Below, piece by piece: positions 34,436-42,007 of a DNA stretch of 64,000 bases. Origin of the DNA: Thermanaerothrix sp. (lineage in GTDB: Bacteria; Synergistota; Synergistia; Synergistales; Synergistaceae); contig JAOACP010000006.1 in assembly GCA_026417795.1 (NCBI GenBank), positions 1 through 64,000 on the forward strand. Reading direction: 5' to 3'. Both the position numbers and the translations under genes were made by a program. The notes below the pieces were generated by a model, which ran no database searches, was not told the DNA's origin, and saw only the letters and a program-made list of their open reading frames with translations. Every line of letters begins with the position of its first letter. Positions within the stretch are counted from its first letter, which is position 1.

Positions 34436-35752
34436 CAGGGACCTTAGACTCCTTCTGACCAGGTAGAATCCCAAGAGACACCCTCCCACGTCAGCCACCG
34501 GCAGCGCCATCCAGACGCCGGTTATGCCGAATATGGGCGGCAGCACCACGAGGGGCACCAGGACGAAGAGCACCACCCGGCACATGGCGGAGAGAAGCCC
34601 CGCCCGCCAGTTGCCTATGCCTTGGAAGTAGTAGCCGGCGGTTATGGACATCCCCGCCATGGGGGCCCCGGCGTAGGACACCCTAAGCCCCCATGCGGCC
34701 ATCTTTAGAAGCTCCGGGTCGTTCTTCACGAACAACCCCACCAGCTGTTCCGCAAAGATCTGGACCACCAGGAGGCTAAGGCAAAAATAGCCCACCGCGT
34801 AGGCCACCGCGGTCCAGATGGTCCTCCTCACCCGTTCCAGGTTCCCCGCCCCGTAGTTGTACCCTATTATGGGCTGGGCCCCCTCCCCCAACCCTATGGC
34901 GGGGAGGAAGAACAAAGCGTCCAGGCCGAAGAATATGCCCAGGGCGGAAAGTCCTGCGTCGCCGCCGTAGAACTTGACCTGCCGGTTCATCAGGGCTATC
35001 ACTATGGTGAACCCCATCTCGGTGAGCCCCGAGGGCAGCCCCACGGACACGATGCGCCTCATGATACAAAGGTCCGGACGGAGGTGCCTTACGCCAAGCC
35101 TTGAGGTCCTAAGGACCAGCAGGACCCCGGAGAGGGCCATGAAGGCCTGGGACACCAAGGTGGCCCAAGCGGCTCCCTTGACGCCGGCGTGAAGCCCCAT
35201 CACCCACCACCAATCCAGCGCCACGTTCAGCAGCGCCCCCGCCAGCTGCACCCCCATGGCGGAGTTGGGCCTGTTGAGGGCCCTTAAGACCGGCGTCATG
35301 GTCATCCCCACCACCGAGAATATGGAACCGGGGAGCACTATCCTCATGTAGTCCCTTGAGAGCTGCAGCACCCTACCCTCCCCCCCCTGGGAGGAGGCGA
35401 AGAGGTCCATCCCCACCAAGGATGCCGCCACGAACACGCCGCCCCCCACCAGGGCCAGTAGAAGCCCGTTGCCCAGGGCCCTCAAGGCCCCATCCCGGTC
35501 GGAGGCCCCAAGGCATATGGCCATCCGGGAAGAGGTCCCCACCCCCGCCACAAGCCCAAGGGCGATGAAGGCAAGCATGATCGGGAACGCCAGGGAGAGG
35601 GCCGCAAGCCCCTCGGAACCCACCGCCCGGCCCACGAAGACCCGGTCGGTTATGTTGTAAAGGGCGTGGGCTATCAGCGCCCCTATGGCGGGGCCCGAGA
35701 ACTTTACGATCAAAGACGATATTGGGGCCTTGCCCAGACGATCTTCGCTCAA
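34418..35752 (-). CDS. MATE-family multidrug/Na+ antiporter
   Basis: 444 residues, 12 membrane helices. N-terminal ISSLIVKFSGPAIGALI, NITDRVFVGR and, in the second half, GLGEGAQPIIGYNYGAGN are MATE hallmarks. It exports cationic compounds using Na+ or H+. The TTG at 35752 is chosen: AGGAGG lies ten bases upstream, whereas the ATG at 35773 is before that site and only about 11 bases from the predicted transcription start. Its 3' end overlaps the convergent EAL gene by 18 bases. An inverted repeat over the promoter suggests repressor control. Confidence 0.93.
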   Translation of the reverse strand: MSEDRLGKAPISSLIVKFSGPAIGALIAHALYNITDRVFVGRAVGSEGLAALSLAFPIMLAFIALGLVAGVGTSSRMAICLGASDRDGALRALGNGLLLALVGGGVFVAASLVGMDLFASSQGGEGRVLQLSRDYMRIVLPGSIFSVVGMTMTPVLRALNRPNSAMGVQLAGALLNVALDWWWVMGLHAGVKGAAWATLVSQAFMALSGVLLVLRTSRLGVRHLRPDLCIMRRIVSVGLPSGLTEMGFTIVIALMNRQVKFYGGDAGLSALGIFFGLDALFFLPAIGLGEGAQPIIGYNYGAGNLERVRRTIWTAVAYAVGYFCLSLLVVQIFAEQLVGLFVKNDPELLKMAAWGLRVSYAGAPMAGMSITAGYYFQGIGNWRAGLLSAMCRVVLFVLVPLVVLPPIFGITGVWMALPVADVGGCLLGFYLVRRSLRSLSSGES

Positions 35753-35778
35753 ATCGCTGAATCCTCCTAACATGCAAT

Positions 35779-35801
35779 CGGTTATGGTATGATTATAACC
35801 G
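35779..35801. promoter_or_regulatory. Candidate operator over the MATE promoter
   Basis: Perfect 7-bp inverted repeat CGGTTAT / ATAACCG with a 9-base spacer, covering the -10 box and start site. Typical of efflux-pump repressors; the regulator is not in the window. Confidence 0.4.
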
Positions 35802-35819
35802 CTTAAGGGGATTACCCAA
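35792..35819 (-). promoter_or_regulatory. Promoter of the MATE gene
   Basis: Minus strand: TTGGGT, 16 bases, TATAAT. Confidence 0.5.
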
Positions 35820-35950
35820 TATAAGTTCCTATTTTGAAAGCTTATGCTATCATACCAGGTGATCCCTTATACCACCGGCAGAGGAGGGGTAGGCATGCGC
35901 GTTCTTTGAGGCCTTGTCCTGTCGCATGGCATGCGCGCCAACCCCATGAA

Positions 35951-36062
35951 AACCGGAAGCCGGTGGGTTTCGGCCCTCCCCTGTTGAAATCAAGCGCCGG
36001 GGCCTCATGTCGGATGGCTCCCGACGGGCTCCCTTGAAAACCGTTCCCATCGGTTTCCGGTT
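35951..36062 (+). other. Structured non-coding element upstream of the double-cubane protein gene
   Basis: AACCGGAAGCCGGTGGG (35951-35967) pairs along all 17 bases, with two G-U pairs, with CCCATCGGTTTCCGGTT (36046-36062). Smaller stems (GTCGG/CCGAC; GGCCC/GGGCC) lie inside. It is preceded by two copies of GGCATGCGCG (35892-35901, 35928-35937). The stretch 35820-36163 holds no convincing gene. This may be an RNA leader structure or a dispersed palindromic repeat; I could not match it to a known riboswitch. Confidence 0.4.
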
Positions 36063-36163
36063 CTTCCCCAGCAAATGACGGCGTCTTGTGCGTCATCCAT
36101 TTGACAGCCCCGGTTAAGAGGGCTCGTTCTCACCGGGGGGAGAATCGGAAGGAGGAGTTTCAG

Positions 36164-37435
36164 TTGGCTGATTACCGTGAGATGTGGAGTGACCTTGGAC
36201 TGGACTTGGAGCTGCACGACAAGCTCTGCGCCGCTCTACCACCCCTTTTCGAGGAGGCGTTCCTCCACCAGAAGGACCGGCCCTCCGGGATGGACTACTT
36301 CAACATGGTGATAGCGGAGGTCCACGGGCTTAGGATAAAGGAGCTGGTAGACCACAAGAGGAACGGCGGGTTCGTGGCGGGCTCCTTCTGCGTCTACGTC
36401 CCCGAGGAGATAATCCTGGCCCTCGGGGGCCTCATGGTGGGGCTTTGCGCGGGCTCCCAGTTCTGGGTTCCTGAGGGCGAGAAGGTGCTGCCCAGGAACC
36501 TCTGCCCCTTGATAAAGGCCGCCCTGGGAGCCAAGCTGTCCAAGACGTGCCCCTACTTCCAGTCGGTGGACCTGGTGGTGGCGGAGAACACCTGCGACGG
36601 CAAGAAGAAGGCCTGGGAGGAGATGGGCCGTCTGGTCCCCACCTACGTCATGGACCTTCCGAACCGCAAATCCCCGGAGGGTAAGGCCCTTTGGCGCTCC
36701 CAGGTAAGGGAGCTCATAGGGGAGCTGGAAGGCCGCTTCAACCGGAAGCTCACCCATGAGAAACTCCTGGAGGCCATCGAGAAGGTGGAGGCCAAGAGGC
36801 AGGCCCTTAGGGACCTTTACGAGACCCGCAAGGCGGACCCAGTTCCCATATCGGGGATAGACTCCCTGGTGGTGTCCCAGATAGCCTTCTACGACGACAT
36901 AGGCAGGTTCACCTCCATGACCCGGCAGCTCGCCGATGAGTGCAGGGACCGGGTAAGCTCCGGCTTTGGGGTGTTCCCCAAGGGGACCAAGCGGGTGCTC
37001 TTGACCGGGAGCCCCATAGTGGTGCCCAACTGGAAGGTACATCACATCCTGGAGACCAGCGGGGCCGCGGTGGTGGTGGAGGAGAACTGCACCGGCACCA
37101 GGTACTTCAAAAGCTCCGTGGACACCTCCGCCAAGGACCTGGAGGGTCTCATAGACGCTCTGGCGGACCGCTACCTTGATGGCATAAACTGCGCCTGCTT
37201 CTCCCCCAACCAGGGCCGGCTGGACGACGTGGTGGAGCTGGCAAGGGAGTACCGTGTCCACGGGGTGATAGACGTTACCCTCAGCTTCTGCTCCACCTAC
37301 CAGGTGGAGGAGGCATCCCTCAAGAGGCGCCTTAAGGAGGAGGGAATTCCGCTCCTTTGCCTTGAGACCGACTACGCCCCCGGCGACGAGGGACAGATCA
37401 GAACCAGGGTCGAGGCGTTCCTGGAGAGCCTTTAA
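36164..37435 (+). CDS. Double-cubane cluster protein (2-hydroxyacyl-CoA dehydratase family, YjiM-like)
   Basis: 423 residues, HgdB/BcrC-like. The NTCDGKKKAWEEMG segment, LCAGSQFWVPEGE, RNLCPLIKAALG, KTCPYFQSVD and EENCTGTRYF supply conserved cysteines. This variant with CDGKKK and an adjacent ATPase corresponds to the double-cubane [8Fe-9S] cluster proteins (DCCP), which reduce small molecules at very low potential, rather than to the two-subunit dehydratases. TTG start six bases after AAGGAGGAG. The activator gene follows 31 bases later. Natural substrate unknown; the downstream Se/S genes are suggestive. Confidence 0.9.
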   Translation: MADYREMWSDLGLDLELHDKLCAALPPLFEEAFLHQKDRPSGMDYFNMVIAEVHGLRIKELVDHKRNGGFVAGSFCVYVPEEIILALGGLMVGLCAGSQFWVPEGEKVLPRNLCPLIKAALGAKLSKTCPYFQSVDLVVAENTCDGKKKAWEEMGRLVPTYVMDLPNRKSPEGKALWRSQVRELIGELEGRFNRKLTHEKLLEAIEKVEAKRQALRDLYETRKADPVPISGIDSLVVSQIAFYDDIGRFTSMTRQLADECRDRVSSGFGVFPKGTKRVLLTGSPIVVPNWKVHHILETSGAAVVVEENCTGTRYFKSSVDTSAKDLEGLIDALADRYLDGINCACFSPNQGRLDDVVELAREYRVHGVIDVTLSFCSTYQVEEASLKRRLKEEGIPLLCLETDYAPGDEGQIRTRVEAFLESL

Positions 37436-37466
37436 GAGACTCAAGAGACACCGGGAGGCGTGATTC

Positions 37467-38225
37467 ATGTCCTTGGCCCTTGGGGTAGACGCGGGAAGCC
37501 GGTTCATAAAATGGGTGCTGCTCAAGGATCAGGCCCTGGAGGACATGGGAAGGATATCCTCCGAGGGGACGGACCTTAAGTCCCTGCCCTCCCGCCTTCC
37601 AAGCGCTCCAACAGCGGGGCTCACCGGCTACGGCCGGCACCTTCTGAAGGGGATTTTCGACAACTGTTCTGTGGTGTCCGAGATATCCGCCCACGCCCTG
37701 GGGGCCGTTGCCCTGGCCCCTGGGGCCCGGTTCGTGCTGGACGTGGGGGGCCAGGACAGCAAGGCCTTGGAGATGGATACACGGGGAAGAGTCTTGGACT
37801 TTCGGGTGAACGACCGCTGCGCCGCCGGCACCGGCCGTTTCCTTGAGAACATGGCAAGGGTCATGGGGTTCGGCATGGTGGAGATGGTACGGGAGGCCCT
37901 TGAGGCCCAGGAGGCCGTGGAGGTGAGCTCCATGTGCGCGGTCTTCGCGGAGAGCGAGGTCATATCCCTCTTAAACCGCGGAGTTCCAAGGGGCAGGGTG
38001 GCCAAGGGGATGTTCCAGTCCCTGGCCCGAAGGCTTGAGGCCCTTGGAAGTTTCATAAATCCCCAAGGGGGATCCTTCGCCTTCACCGGGGGGCTGTCCC
38101 AGCTGGAAGGCGCTCCGGAGCTCATGTCCACGGGGCGGATGCGCCTTAACCCCGTGAAGGATGGGGCCTTCGCCGGGGCGTTGGGGGCGGCGCTTACGGC
38201 CTTGAGGGGGGTGCCGGTTGGCTAG
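37467..38225 (+). CDS. ATP-dependent reductase/activator of the double-cubane protein (BadF/BadG family)
   Basis: 252 residues, ASKHA ATPase. GVDAGSRFIKWVLL and VLDVGGQDSKALEM are nucleotide-binding motifs; Cys118 (NDRCAAGTGRF) and Cys157 (SSMCAVFAESE) should bind the [4Fe-4S] cluster bridging the homodimer. It hydrolyses ATP to drive a low-potential electron into its partner, here the DCCP encoded just upstream. ATG with GGGAGG upstream. The DUF3343 gene starts eight bases inside its end, so all three are co-translated. Confidence 0.92.
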   Translation: MSLALGVDAGSRFIKWVLLKDQALEDMGRISSEGTDLKSLPSRLPSAPTAGLTGYGRHLLKGIFDNCSVVSEISAHALGAVALAPGARFVLDVGGQDSKALEMDTRGRVLDFRVNDRCAAGTGRFLENMARVMGFGMVEMVREALEAQEAVEVSSMCAVFAESEVISLLNRGVPRGRVAKGMFQSLARRLEALGSFINPQGGSFAFTGGLSQLEGAPELMSTGRMRLNPVKDGAFAGALGAALTALRGVPVG

Positions 38226-38451
38226 TTTGTACTGCCTGTTCGAAGGGGCCTCGGAGGGGATGATGCTTCACAAGCGCCTGCGGGAGCTCATGGTGCCCCA
38301 CCACGTATGCCCCTCCCCAAGACATCTCACCGAGAGCTGCGGGATAGCCCTCAAGTTCGACGAGGCCTACCTTGAGCAGGTGGCCCTCAAGGCGGAGGAG
38401 CTCAGCCTTAAGGTGGCGGTCATATCGGAGGATGGGAAGCGTATAAGATGA
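38218..38451 (+). CDS. DUF3343 (putative Se/S carrier-like) protein
   Basis: 77 residues beginning with the family pattern: SLYCLFEGASEGMMLHKRL, then VPHHVCPSPRHLTESCGIALKF. Conserved cysteines at CLF, VCPSPR and SCG are proposed carriers of persulfide or selenide. TTG start six bases after GAGGGGGG and overlapping the preceding gene. DUF3343 proteins commonly occur with YedF, YedE and a cysteine-desulfurase-like enzyme, all present downstream. The function is inferred from such neighbourhoods, not proven. Confidence 0.85.
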   Translation: MASLYCLFEGASEGMMLHKRLRELMVPHHVCPSPRHLTESCGIALKFDEAYLEQVALKAEELSLKVAVISEDGKRIR

Positions 38452-38491
38452 TGGGCTCCCAGGGGCGCTTCTTGCGTGCATGGGCCATTAG

Positions 38492-38596
38492 GCGGCAACC
38501 GGGGCTTTAGGGGACAGGTAAAGCCCCGTTGAGCCGCGGAGGTTTTAAGGTCCCACCGGGGAATCGGGGCGTATAGAGGGGTCTCTTGGCCCCGAT
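38492..38596 (+). other. Two-hairpin structured region upstream of yedF
   Basis: Hairpin 1 (38492-38537): perfect CGGGGCTTTA / TAAAGCCCCG with a 9-base loop, extended by AA/TT and GCGGC/GCCGC around small bulges. Hairpin 2 (38563-38596): ATCGGGGC / GCCCCGAT with an inner AGAG/CTCT, followed by AAAAA. No T-run follows either, so they are poor terminators. They fill the 202-base gap between DUF3343 and yedF, and may be an attenuator, an mRNA processing or stability element, or a ligand-sensing leader. Confidence 0.45.
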
Positions 38597-38653
38597 AAAA
38601 AGGACAATTCCATCAAGCGCCAATGGAGGTTGAAGACGGAGGTGGCATGTGGC

Positions 38654-39262
38654 ATGAGGATAGACGCCAGGGGCAGGAACTGCCCCCAGCCGGTGATGAT
38701 GACCAAAGAGGCGGTGGACCGGGGCGAGGTGGACCTGGAGGTCCTGGTGGACAACCCGGTGGCGGCGGGCAACGTTACCAGGTTCCTTGAGGGCAAGGGA
38801 TACCGGGTCAGCAGGGCGGAAGGTCCAGAGGGTACCCTGATACGGGGCGAAAAGGCTTTGGAGGGGACGGGTTCCCACCCCGTCCCAAGCCCCGCGGAGG
38901 TGGGCGCGGGATGCTCGTGCTCCGCCATGGACATGGGGCTTCTCATCCTCTCCAGGACCATGGGGTCCGAGTCGGCGGAGCTGGGGGAGGCGCTGATGAA
39001 GGCCTTCCTTGAGACCATGAGGCAGTCCGGGCGGGTTGGGGTGCTGGCGTTGATGAACGGCGGCGTCTTCCTGGCCCTTCCGGAATCCTCCGCCTGCGAC
39101 ACCATAAGGGAGATGGAGGCCCAGGGAACCCAGGTGCTGGTCTGCGGAACCTGCACGAAGCACTTCGGAATCACCGACAGGATCGCGGCGGGCGCGGTTT
39201 CCAACATGTTCGAGATAACCGAGCAGGTGTTCCGCATGCCCAAGGCCGTGACCATAGGCTGA
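38654..39262 (+). CDS. yedF: Selenium metabolism protein YedF
   Basis: 202 residues. The N-terminal TusA-like domain (about 1-70) has the CPxP motif (ARGRNCPQPVMMTKEAV). The C-terminal DsrE-like domain (about 95-200) has ILSRTMGSESAELGEALMKAFL, NGGVFLA and LVCGTCTKHFGI, which fits the YedF family linked to selenium use. ATG at 38654, ten bases after GGAGGT; upstream TTG and GTG codons collide with ribosome-site sequence. Probably receives or hands on persulfide/selenide. Confidence 0.92.
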   Translation: MRIDARGRNCPQPVMMTKEAVDRGEVDLEVLVDNPVAAGNVTRFLEGKGYRVSRAEGPEGTLIRGEKALEGTGSHPVPSPAEVGAGCSCSAMDMGLLILSRTMGSESAELGEALMKAFLETMRQSGRVGVLALMNGGVFLALPESSACDTIREMEAQGTQVLVCGTCTKHFGITDRIAAGAVSNMFEITEQVFRMPKAVTIG

Positions 39263-39267
39263 TCCCA

Positions 39268-40434
39268 ATGGAAACCCGCAGGGTATACCTTAACAACGCC
39301 GCCACCACGTGGCCTAAGCCCCTTGAGGTGGCGGAGGCCATGTACCGGTTCATGACCCAGGACGGCGCGAACCTGGCCAGGGGGTCCGCTTCGTCAAGGG
39401 ATCTTGCCACCATGGACATGGTCTTAAGATGCCGGGAGGAGCTGGCCCGGTTCTTCGGCGGCTGCTCCAACGGGGACCCCCGGTACGTGACCTTCACGTC
39501 CAACGTGACGGAGGCCCTTAACGTGGTCCTCAAGGGGTATCTCAAGCCCGGCATGACCGCGGTCACCACATCCATGGAGCACAACGCGGTGATACGCCCC
39601 TTAAGACGCCTTGAGGAGTTGGGCGTCACGGTGCGGGTGGTGAGGTGCGGCCCGGACGGCACGCTTCCGCTGGAGGACTTCAGGGAGGCCCTGAACGGGG
39701 CGGACCTTGCGGTGCTGTGCCACGGCAGCAACGTATGCGGGACAATGCAGGATCTGGAGGCGGTGGCGGAGGCCTGCCGGAGGATGTCGGTTCCATTGGT
39801 GGTGGACTCCGCCCAGACCGCGGGGGTTGAGGAGATATCCGTTTCGGACCTTTCCATAGGGGCTTTGTGTTTTACGGGCCACAAGGGGCTCATGGGACCT
39901 CAGGGGATAGGGGGCATAGTGTGGAGCCCCTCCCTGGCGGAGGCCTGTTCTACCCTGGTGGAAGGGGGCACCGGGAGCTTCTCCCACCAGGAGACACAGC
40001 CCTCCGCCATGCCGGACAAGTTCGAGTCAGGTACGCCGAACCTGCCGGGCATAGCGGGGCTTCTTGGGGCCTTGGGATGGCTGAAGTCCACGGGGATCGA
40101 GGCCATAAGGGCCAGGGAAGCGGAGCTGAAGAGGCTTCTGCTCGAAGGGCTCAAGGGCATCGAAGGCGTTGAGACCTACGGGGTCACCGACCCGGGTAAG
40201 TCCTTAGGGGTGGTGGCGCTGAACCACCGGTCCACGGACAACGGTACCCTTGCCATGGAGCTCTCGGAGCTGGGGATCGAGACCAGGCCGGGCCTTCACT
40301 GCGCCCCCTTGGCCCACAGGACGTTGGGCACCTACCCCGTGGGGGCCTTAAGGCTTTCGGTGGGCTACTTCAACACCGCCGAGGACGTCGAAGCGGCCCT
40401 GTGGGCCCTCAGGGAGGTACTAAGTCGGCGATAA
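39268..40434 (+). CDS. Cysteine desulfurase / selenocysteine lyase-like class V aminotransferase
   Basis: 388 residues. YLNNAATTWPKP at the start, THE-like MEHNAVIRPL, VDSAQTAG, FTGHKGLMGPQG with the PLP lysine, and RPGLHCAPLAHRTLGT with the catalytic cysteine close to the C-terminus. This pattern matches the desulfurase subgroup that co-occurs with yedE/yedF. It would release sulfur or selenium from cysteine or selenocysteine to the neighbouring TusA-type carriers. ATG five bases after the yedF stop; no strong ribosome site. Confidence 0.93.
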   Translation: METRRVYLNNAATTWPKPLEVAEAMYRFMTQDGANLARGSASSRDLATMDMVLRCREELARFFGGCSNGDPRYVTFTSNVTEALNVVLKGYLKPGMTAVTTSMEHNAVIRPLRRLEELGVTVRVVRCGPDGTLPLEDFREALNGADLAVLCHGSNVCGTMQDLEAVAEACRRMSVPLVVDSAQTAGVEEISVSDLSIGALCFTGHKGLMGPQGIGGIVWSPSLAEACSTLVEGGTGSFSHQETQPSAMPDKFESGTPNLPGIAGLLGALGWLKSTGIEAIRAREAELKRLLLEGLKGIEGVETYGVTDPGKSLGVVALNHRSTDNGTLAMELSELGIETRPGLHCAPLAHRTLGTYPVGALRLSVGYFNTAEDVEAALWALREVLSRR

Positions 40435-40440
40435 GGACAG

Positions 40441-41574
40441 ATGAGAGGGAAGGGAGTATTTAAGGTGATCTGTTCAAAGGGAGGCTGTGTTCTTACCTCG
40501 AAGTGGGGCCCCATCATTACCGGCATAGCGGTGGGGATACTGGCCCCGGTGTTGGTGCACCTTGGGAACCCTGGGAACATGGGGATGTGCGTGGCCTGCT
40601 TCACCCGGGACATAGCGGGGGCCCTTGGTTTCCACCGGGCCGCCATAGTGCAGTATCTAAGGCCCGAGATCCCGGGCCTTCTGCTGGGGGCCTTCGGGGC
40701 CTCCATGGCGTTCGGTGAGATGAAGCCCCGGGGGGGTTCTTCGCCGGTGACCCGCTTCTTCCTTGGGGTCTTCGCAATGGTGGGGGCCCTCATCTTCCTT
40801 GGCTGTCCCTGGAGGGCTTACCTCAGGCTGGCGGGAGGGGATCTCACCGCCGTGGCGGGGATACTGGGCTTGATATGCGGCATATGCATAGGGATAGGGT
40901 TTCTGTGGAACGGTTTTAACCTTGGCAGGTCAAGGCCCACATCAAAGGCCTCCGGCTACGTGATGCCCGTGGTGGTGCTTGGACTGCTGGCGCTTCTGGT
41001 GGCGGCGCCACTCATGGGGCGCACCCCGGAGGGGGACCCCACGGGGCCCATATTCTTCTCCGCCAAGGGTCCCGGGGCGATGCACGCCTCGGTGGCGGCA
41101 TCGCTGGCGGTGGGGGCGGTGATAGGCTGGATGGCCCAGAGGAGCCGTTTCTGCACCGTGGGGGCCTTCCGGGACCTCATCATGCTGAAGGACCCGCACC
41201 TTTTCTGGGGCATAGCCGCCCTGGTGGCGTCCGCCGCGGCCACCAACGGGGCCCTTGGACAGTTCAAGCTGGGGGTGGAAGGGCAGCCGGTGGCGCATCC
41301 GTCGCACCTTTGGAACTTCCTCGGCATGATGCTGTCCGGGTTGGCCTTCACCCTGGCGGGTGGATGCCCGGGCCGGCAGGTGATAATGTCCGGAGAGGGG
41401 GATTCCGACGCGGCGGTGTTCGTCCTTGGAATGCTGACCGGCGCCGCGGTGGCCCACAACTTCACCCTTGCAAGCTCCGCCAAGGGGCCGTCCCCCTACG
41501 TCGTGTGGGCTTGGGGCTTGGGGATGATCTTCTGCCTCGCGGTGGGGTTCCTGAGCCGCAACGAAAACGTCTAG
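40441..41574 (+). CDS. yedE: YedE-type sulfur/selenium transporter
   Basis: 377 residues, about nine or ten membrane helices. Family cysteines: MCVACFTRDIAGALG, QRSRFCTVGAFRDLIM and LAGGCPGRQVIM. YeeE/YedE proteins import thiosulfate or related oxyanions; the YedE branch is proposed for selenium compounds. ATG at 40441 follows the preceding stop by six bases but is only three bases from AAGGA; GTG at 40465, eight bases after GGGAG, is an alternative that would remove eight residues. Confidence 0.91.
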   Translation: MRGKGVFKVICSKGGCVLTSKWGPIITGIAVGILAPVLVHLGNPGNMGMCVACFTRDIAGALGFHRAAIVQYLRPEIPGLLLGAFGASMAFGEMKPRGGSSPVTRFFLGVFAMVGALIFLGCPWRAYLRLAGGDLTAVAGILGLICGICIGIGFLWNGFNLGRSRPTSKASGYVMPVVVLGLLALLVAAPLMGRTPEGDPTGPIFFSAKGPGAMHASVAASLAVGAVIGWMAQRSRFCTVGAFRDLIMLKDPHLFWGIAALVASAAATNGALGQFKLGVEGQPVAHPSHLWNFLGMMLSGLAFTLAGGCPGRQVIMSGEGDSDAAVFVLGMLTGAAVAHNFTLASSAKGPSPYVVWAWGLGMIFCLAVGFLSRNENV

Positions 41575-41611
41575 GCGGGCTTAAACGCACACAAGGGGGG
41601 TGCATCTTAAC

Positions 41612-41833
41612 ATGTCTTCCAGCGCAACCGTCGACGCCAGGGGGCTGTCCTGCCCCCAGCCGGTGCTTTTGACCAAGAAGGCCCTGGACTCCTCACCGGA
41701 GCTTCCCATAACCATCCTGGTGAGCACCGTGACATCCCGGGAGAACGTCATGCGGTTCTGCTCCTCCAGGGGTCTTTCGGCATCGTGGGAGGAAACCCCC
41801 GACGGAGACTTTAGGATAACCGCGGGCTCTTAA
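41612..41833 (+). CDS. TusA/SirA-family sulfur carrier
   Basis: 73 residues with the CPxP motif near the start (DARGLSCPQPVLLTKKAL), the active cysteine at about residue 14 carrying persulfide. TusA proteins pass sulfur (or selenium) from a desulfurase to acceptors. It closes the yedF-desulfurase-yedE run and is followed by a strong terminator. ATG is preferred to a GTG four codons upstream, which touches the AAGGGGGG ribosome site. Confidence 0.93.
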   Translation: MSSSATVDARGLSCPQPVLLTKKALDSSPELPITILVSTVTSRENVMRFCSSRGLSASWEETPDGDFRITAGS

Positions 41834-41866
41834 ATCTTAAACAACATAAGGCTACTTAAGCATCAC

Positions 41867-41901
41867 AACAGGGGAGGGGACAGCTCCTCCCCTGTTGTTT
41901 T
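41867..41901 (+). terminator. Terminator of the Se/S gene cluster
   Basis: Perfect 11-bp stem AACAGGGGAGG / CCTCCCCTGTT, loop of 8, then GTTTT. Confidence 0.85.
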
Positions 41902-41958
41902 AAGGCATCGGTTGACAACGAAACTGTGACACCCTCCATGATCCTGGGCAGCGGAATT

Positions 41959-41967
41959 TGTCATAAT
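41959..41967 (+). promoter_or_regulatory. Extended -10 promoter of the soluble chemoreceptor
   Basis: TGTCATAAT, an extended -10 with five of six core matches, 40 bases before the start codon. Confidence 0.4.
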
Positions 41968-42007
41968 TGTTCAGAGGTATAGACACAAGGCGAGGGGGAA
42001 GGAATAC

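Noticed and set aside
35834-36217. Several 60-84 residue open frames on both strands upstream of the DCCP gene
   Set aside because: They overlap each other on opposite strands, lack ribosome sites, and coincide with the inverted repeat; better explained as a structured non-coding element.
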